From assembly GCF_023507705.1 (NCBI RefSeq), contig NZ_JALBGD010000003.1, positions 248,001 through 312,000 of the forward strand: DNA of 64,000 nucleotides, written 5' to 3'. Both the position numbers and the translations under genes were made by a program. Below the pieces are notes generated by a model. It was not told the origin of the DNA and did not search any database. It saw nothing but the letters and a program-made list of their open reading frames with translations. The DNA comes from Stappia sp. WLB 29. Its GTDB lineage: Bacteria; Pseudomonadota; Alphaproteobacteria; Rhizobiales; Stappiaceae. This document shows positions 62,801 through 64,000 of the stretch, piece by piece (position 1 is the stretch's first letter; each line of letters begins with the position of its first letter).

Positions 62801-64000
62801 TCAGGCCGGCCGGTCGGCAACCCGCGACAGCAGGGCAAGGCCGGCGGCGAAGAACACCAGGATCACCGCCATGCCGGCCGCCTGGCTGGCGGTGGCGGCG
62901 GTGACGAGGCCGACCAGCAGCGGGGCGAGGAAGCTCGTCACCTTGCCCGAGAGCGCGAAGAGACCGAAATAGCGGGTCATCGCGCCGGGCGGCGAGACAT
63001 GCACCAGCAGCGTGCGCGAGGCCGCCTGCAAGGGACCGGCGGCCGCGCCGAGAATGCCGCCGAGTACCAGGAAGACCTGTTCCGGCAGGCTGGAGAAGAG
63101 GCCCGCTCCCGGCCCGGCCGGGCTCGCCTCGACGACGAAGAACACCGTGTCCCGGTCGACCGAAACGAGGCCGAGGCCGCACAGGATCAGGACGAGAAGG
63201 GCGCCGCCGATCACCCGCTTCGGCCCGAGCCGGTCGTCGAGCCGGCCGCCGATCACCGCGCCGAGCGTGCCGGTGACGGTCAGCAGGATGCCGAACGTGC
63301 CGATCTCGATGGAGGACCACCCGAGCACGCCGGCGGCGTAGATGCCGCCGAAGGCGAAGAGCGCGACCAAGCCGTCCTTGTAGACCATGTTGGCGGCGAG
63401 GAAGAGGACCATGCGGCGGTCGGCGCGCGCCTCGCGCAAGGTGGCGGCCAGATCGGCAAGGCCCTGGCGCACGGCGGCGCCCAGCGCGACCTGCCGCCGC
63501 GGCACGTCGGGCACCAGGAGGAACAGCGGCAGCACGAAGACGAGATACCAGAGCGCCGAGAACGGGCCGGAGGCCCGGTCGCCGGCGCGGGTCGCCGGGT
63601 CGAGGCCGAAGATCGGCTCCAGTCCCAGCAGCGTCAATCCGGTCTGCGGGTTCGACGCCATCAGACCGAGGGCGATGACCAGCGAGACGAGGCCGCCGGC
63701 ATAGCCGAGCGCCCAGCCGTTGCCCGACAGCCGGCCGAGCCGGGCGCGGGGCACCAGGTCCGGCATCATCGCATTGGTGAAGACGGTGGCGAATTCGACG
63801 CCCAGCGTCGCGACGGCGAAGCCGACAAGCGCGATGGCGATGGCCCAGGGCTCGCCCGGCACGGCGAACCACAGGGCGGCGGAGCCGACGAGCAGCGGCA
63901 GCGAGAAAGCGGCGATCCACGGCTTGCGTGCGCCGGTGCGGTCGGCGATGGCGCCGAGCACGGGCGCGAGCAGGGCGATGGAGAGCCCGGCCGCTGCGGT
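62801..64000 (-). CDS. UMF1-type MFS transporter (5' end beyond window)
   Basis: The visible 399 residues are the C-terminal part of a 12-helix transporter of the UMF1/Atg22-like MFS family. Recognisable parts are LAPVLGAIADRTGARKPWIAAF (cut by the window edge), EFATVFTNAMMPDLVPRARLGRLSGNGWALGYAGGLVSL, MVYKDGLVALFAFGGIYAAGVLGWSSIEIG and GPLQAASRTLLVHVSPPGAMTRYFGLFALSGKVTSFLAPLLVG. The substrate of bacterial members is unknown; yeast Atg22 exports amino acids. The frame is open to base 64000, and the first one or two helices lie outside. Confidence 0.88.
   Translation of the reverse strand, partial: TAAAGLSIALLAPVLGAIADRTGARKPWIAAFSLPLLVGSAALWFAVPGEPWAIAIALVGFAVATLGVEFATVFTNAMMPDLVPRARLGRLSGNGWALGYAGGLVSLVIALGLMASNPQTGLTLLGLEPIFGLDPATRAGDRASGPFSALWYLVFVLPLFLLVPDVPRRQVALGAAVRQGLADLAATLREARADRRMVLFLAANMVYKDGLVALFAFGGIYAAGVLGWSSIEIGTFGILLTVTGTLGAVIGGRLDDRLGPKRVIGGALLVLILCGLGLVSVDRDTVFFVVEASPAGPGAGLFSSLPEQVFLVLGGILGAAAGPLQAASRTLLVHVSPPGAMTRYFGLFALSGKVTSFLAPLLVGLVTAATASQAAGMAVILVFFAAGLALLSRVADRPA

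Overview
The window is a GC-rich, gene-dense stretch of ordinary bacterial chromosome. It looks like an alphaproteobacterium, most likely of the Hyphomicrobiales (Rhizobiales). The evidence is the PhaR/PhaA/PhaB locus, the order hemC-hemD-mitofilin (Mic60)-HemY_N protein beside tsaD and gpsA, a CnoX with a WCGPC thioredoxin site, adjacent metX-metW, hisC-tyrC, many GTG/TTG starts and 4-bp gene overlaps. A family such as Stappiaceae is a guess from gene content and cannot be proved here. I see no insertion sequence, prophage, CRISPR array or replication origin. Two tRNA genes (Gly-GCC, Thr-CGT) are present.

Layout. 1-3.5 kb: end of an unknown gene, phaR divergent from phaA-phaB (polyhydroxybutyrate precursors), and rpmF. 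3.6-8.9 kb: mtgA, ispA, a cysteine-rich ferredoxin-like gene coupled to argG, a DUF985 cupin and gloB. 9-14.1 kb: a five-gene ABC importer operon (ATPase, binding protein, two permeases, LacI regulator) with two palindromes in its upstream region. 14.6-17.4 kb: a PAS4-GGDEF-EAL protein. 17.5-25 kb: tRNA-Gly, a ProXp-ala-type deacylase, cnoX, a LON-domain protein and a Trm112-like protein on plus; leuB, a PLP dehydratase, a TauE/SafE transporter and an M20 amidohydrolase on minus. 25-29.3 kb: minus-strand housekeeping genes (ETF-beta-type lysine methyltransferase, EVE, YciI, gpsA, Nudix, tsaD). 29.3-35.1 kb: hemC-hemD-mic60-hemY on plus. 35-42.7 kb: acs, DUF1761, an orphan protein, tRNA-Thr, a TadG-like von Willebrand factor A protein, an HNH nuclease and leuC.

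43.2-52.1 kb is the most distinctive region. A tightly coupled minus-strand operon encodes a NicX-like ring-cleavage dioxygenase, an alpha/beta hydrolase, an acyl-CoA-dehydrogenase-fold flavoprotein without the usual catalytic Glu, an acyl-CoA ligase and a complete TRAP transporter (dctP, dctQ, dctM). A flavin reductase and a MarR regulator are transcribed divergently, and an operator-like inverted repeat lies between. I read it as an uncharacterised catabolic unit for an imported (hetero)aromatic or amide-bearing carboxylate. It resembles part of the nicotinate/hydroxypyridine pathway but lacks maleamate amidase and maleate isomerase.

52.2-64 kb: a SAM methyltransferase, metW-metX, hisC-tyrC, folP-folK, a Bcr/CflA-type efflux pump with a co-transcribed MarR regulator, typA, and a UMF1-type MFS gene that runs off the right edge.
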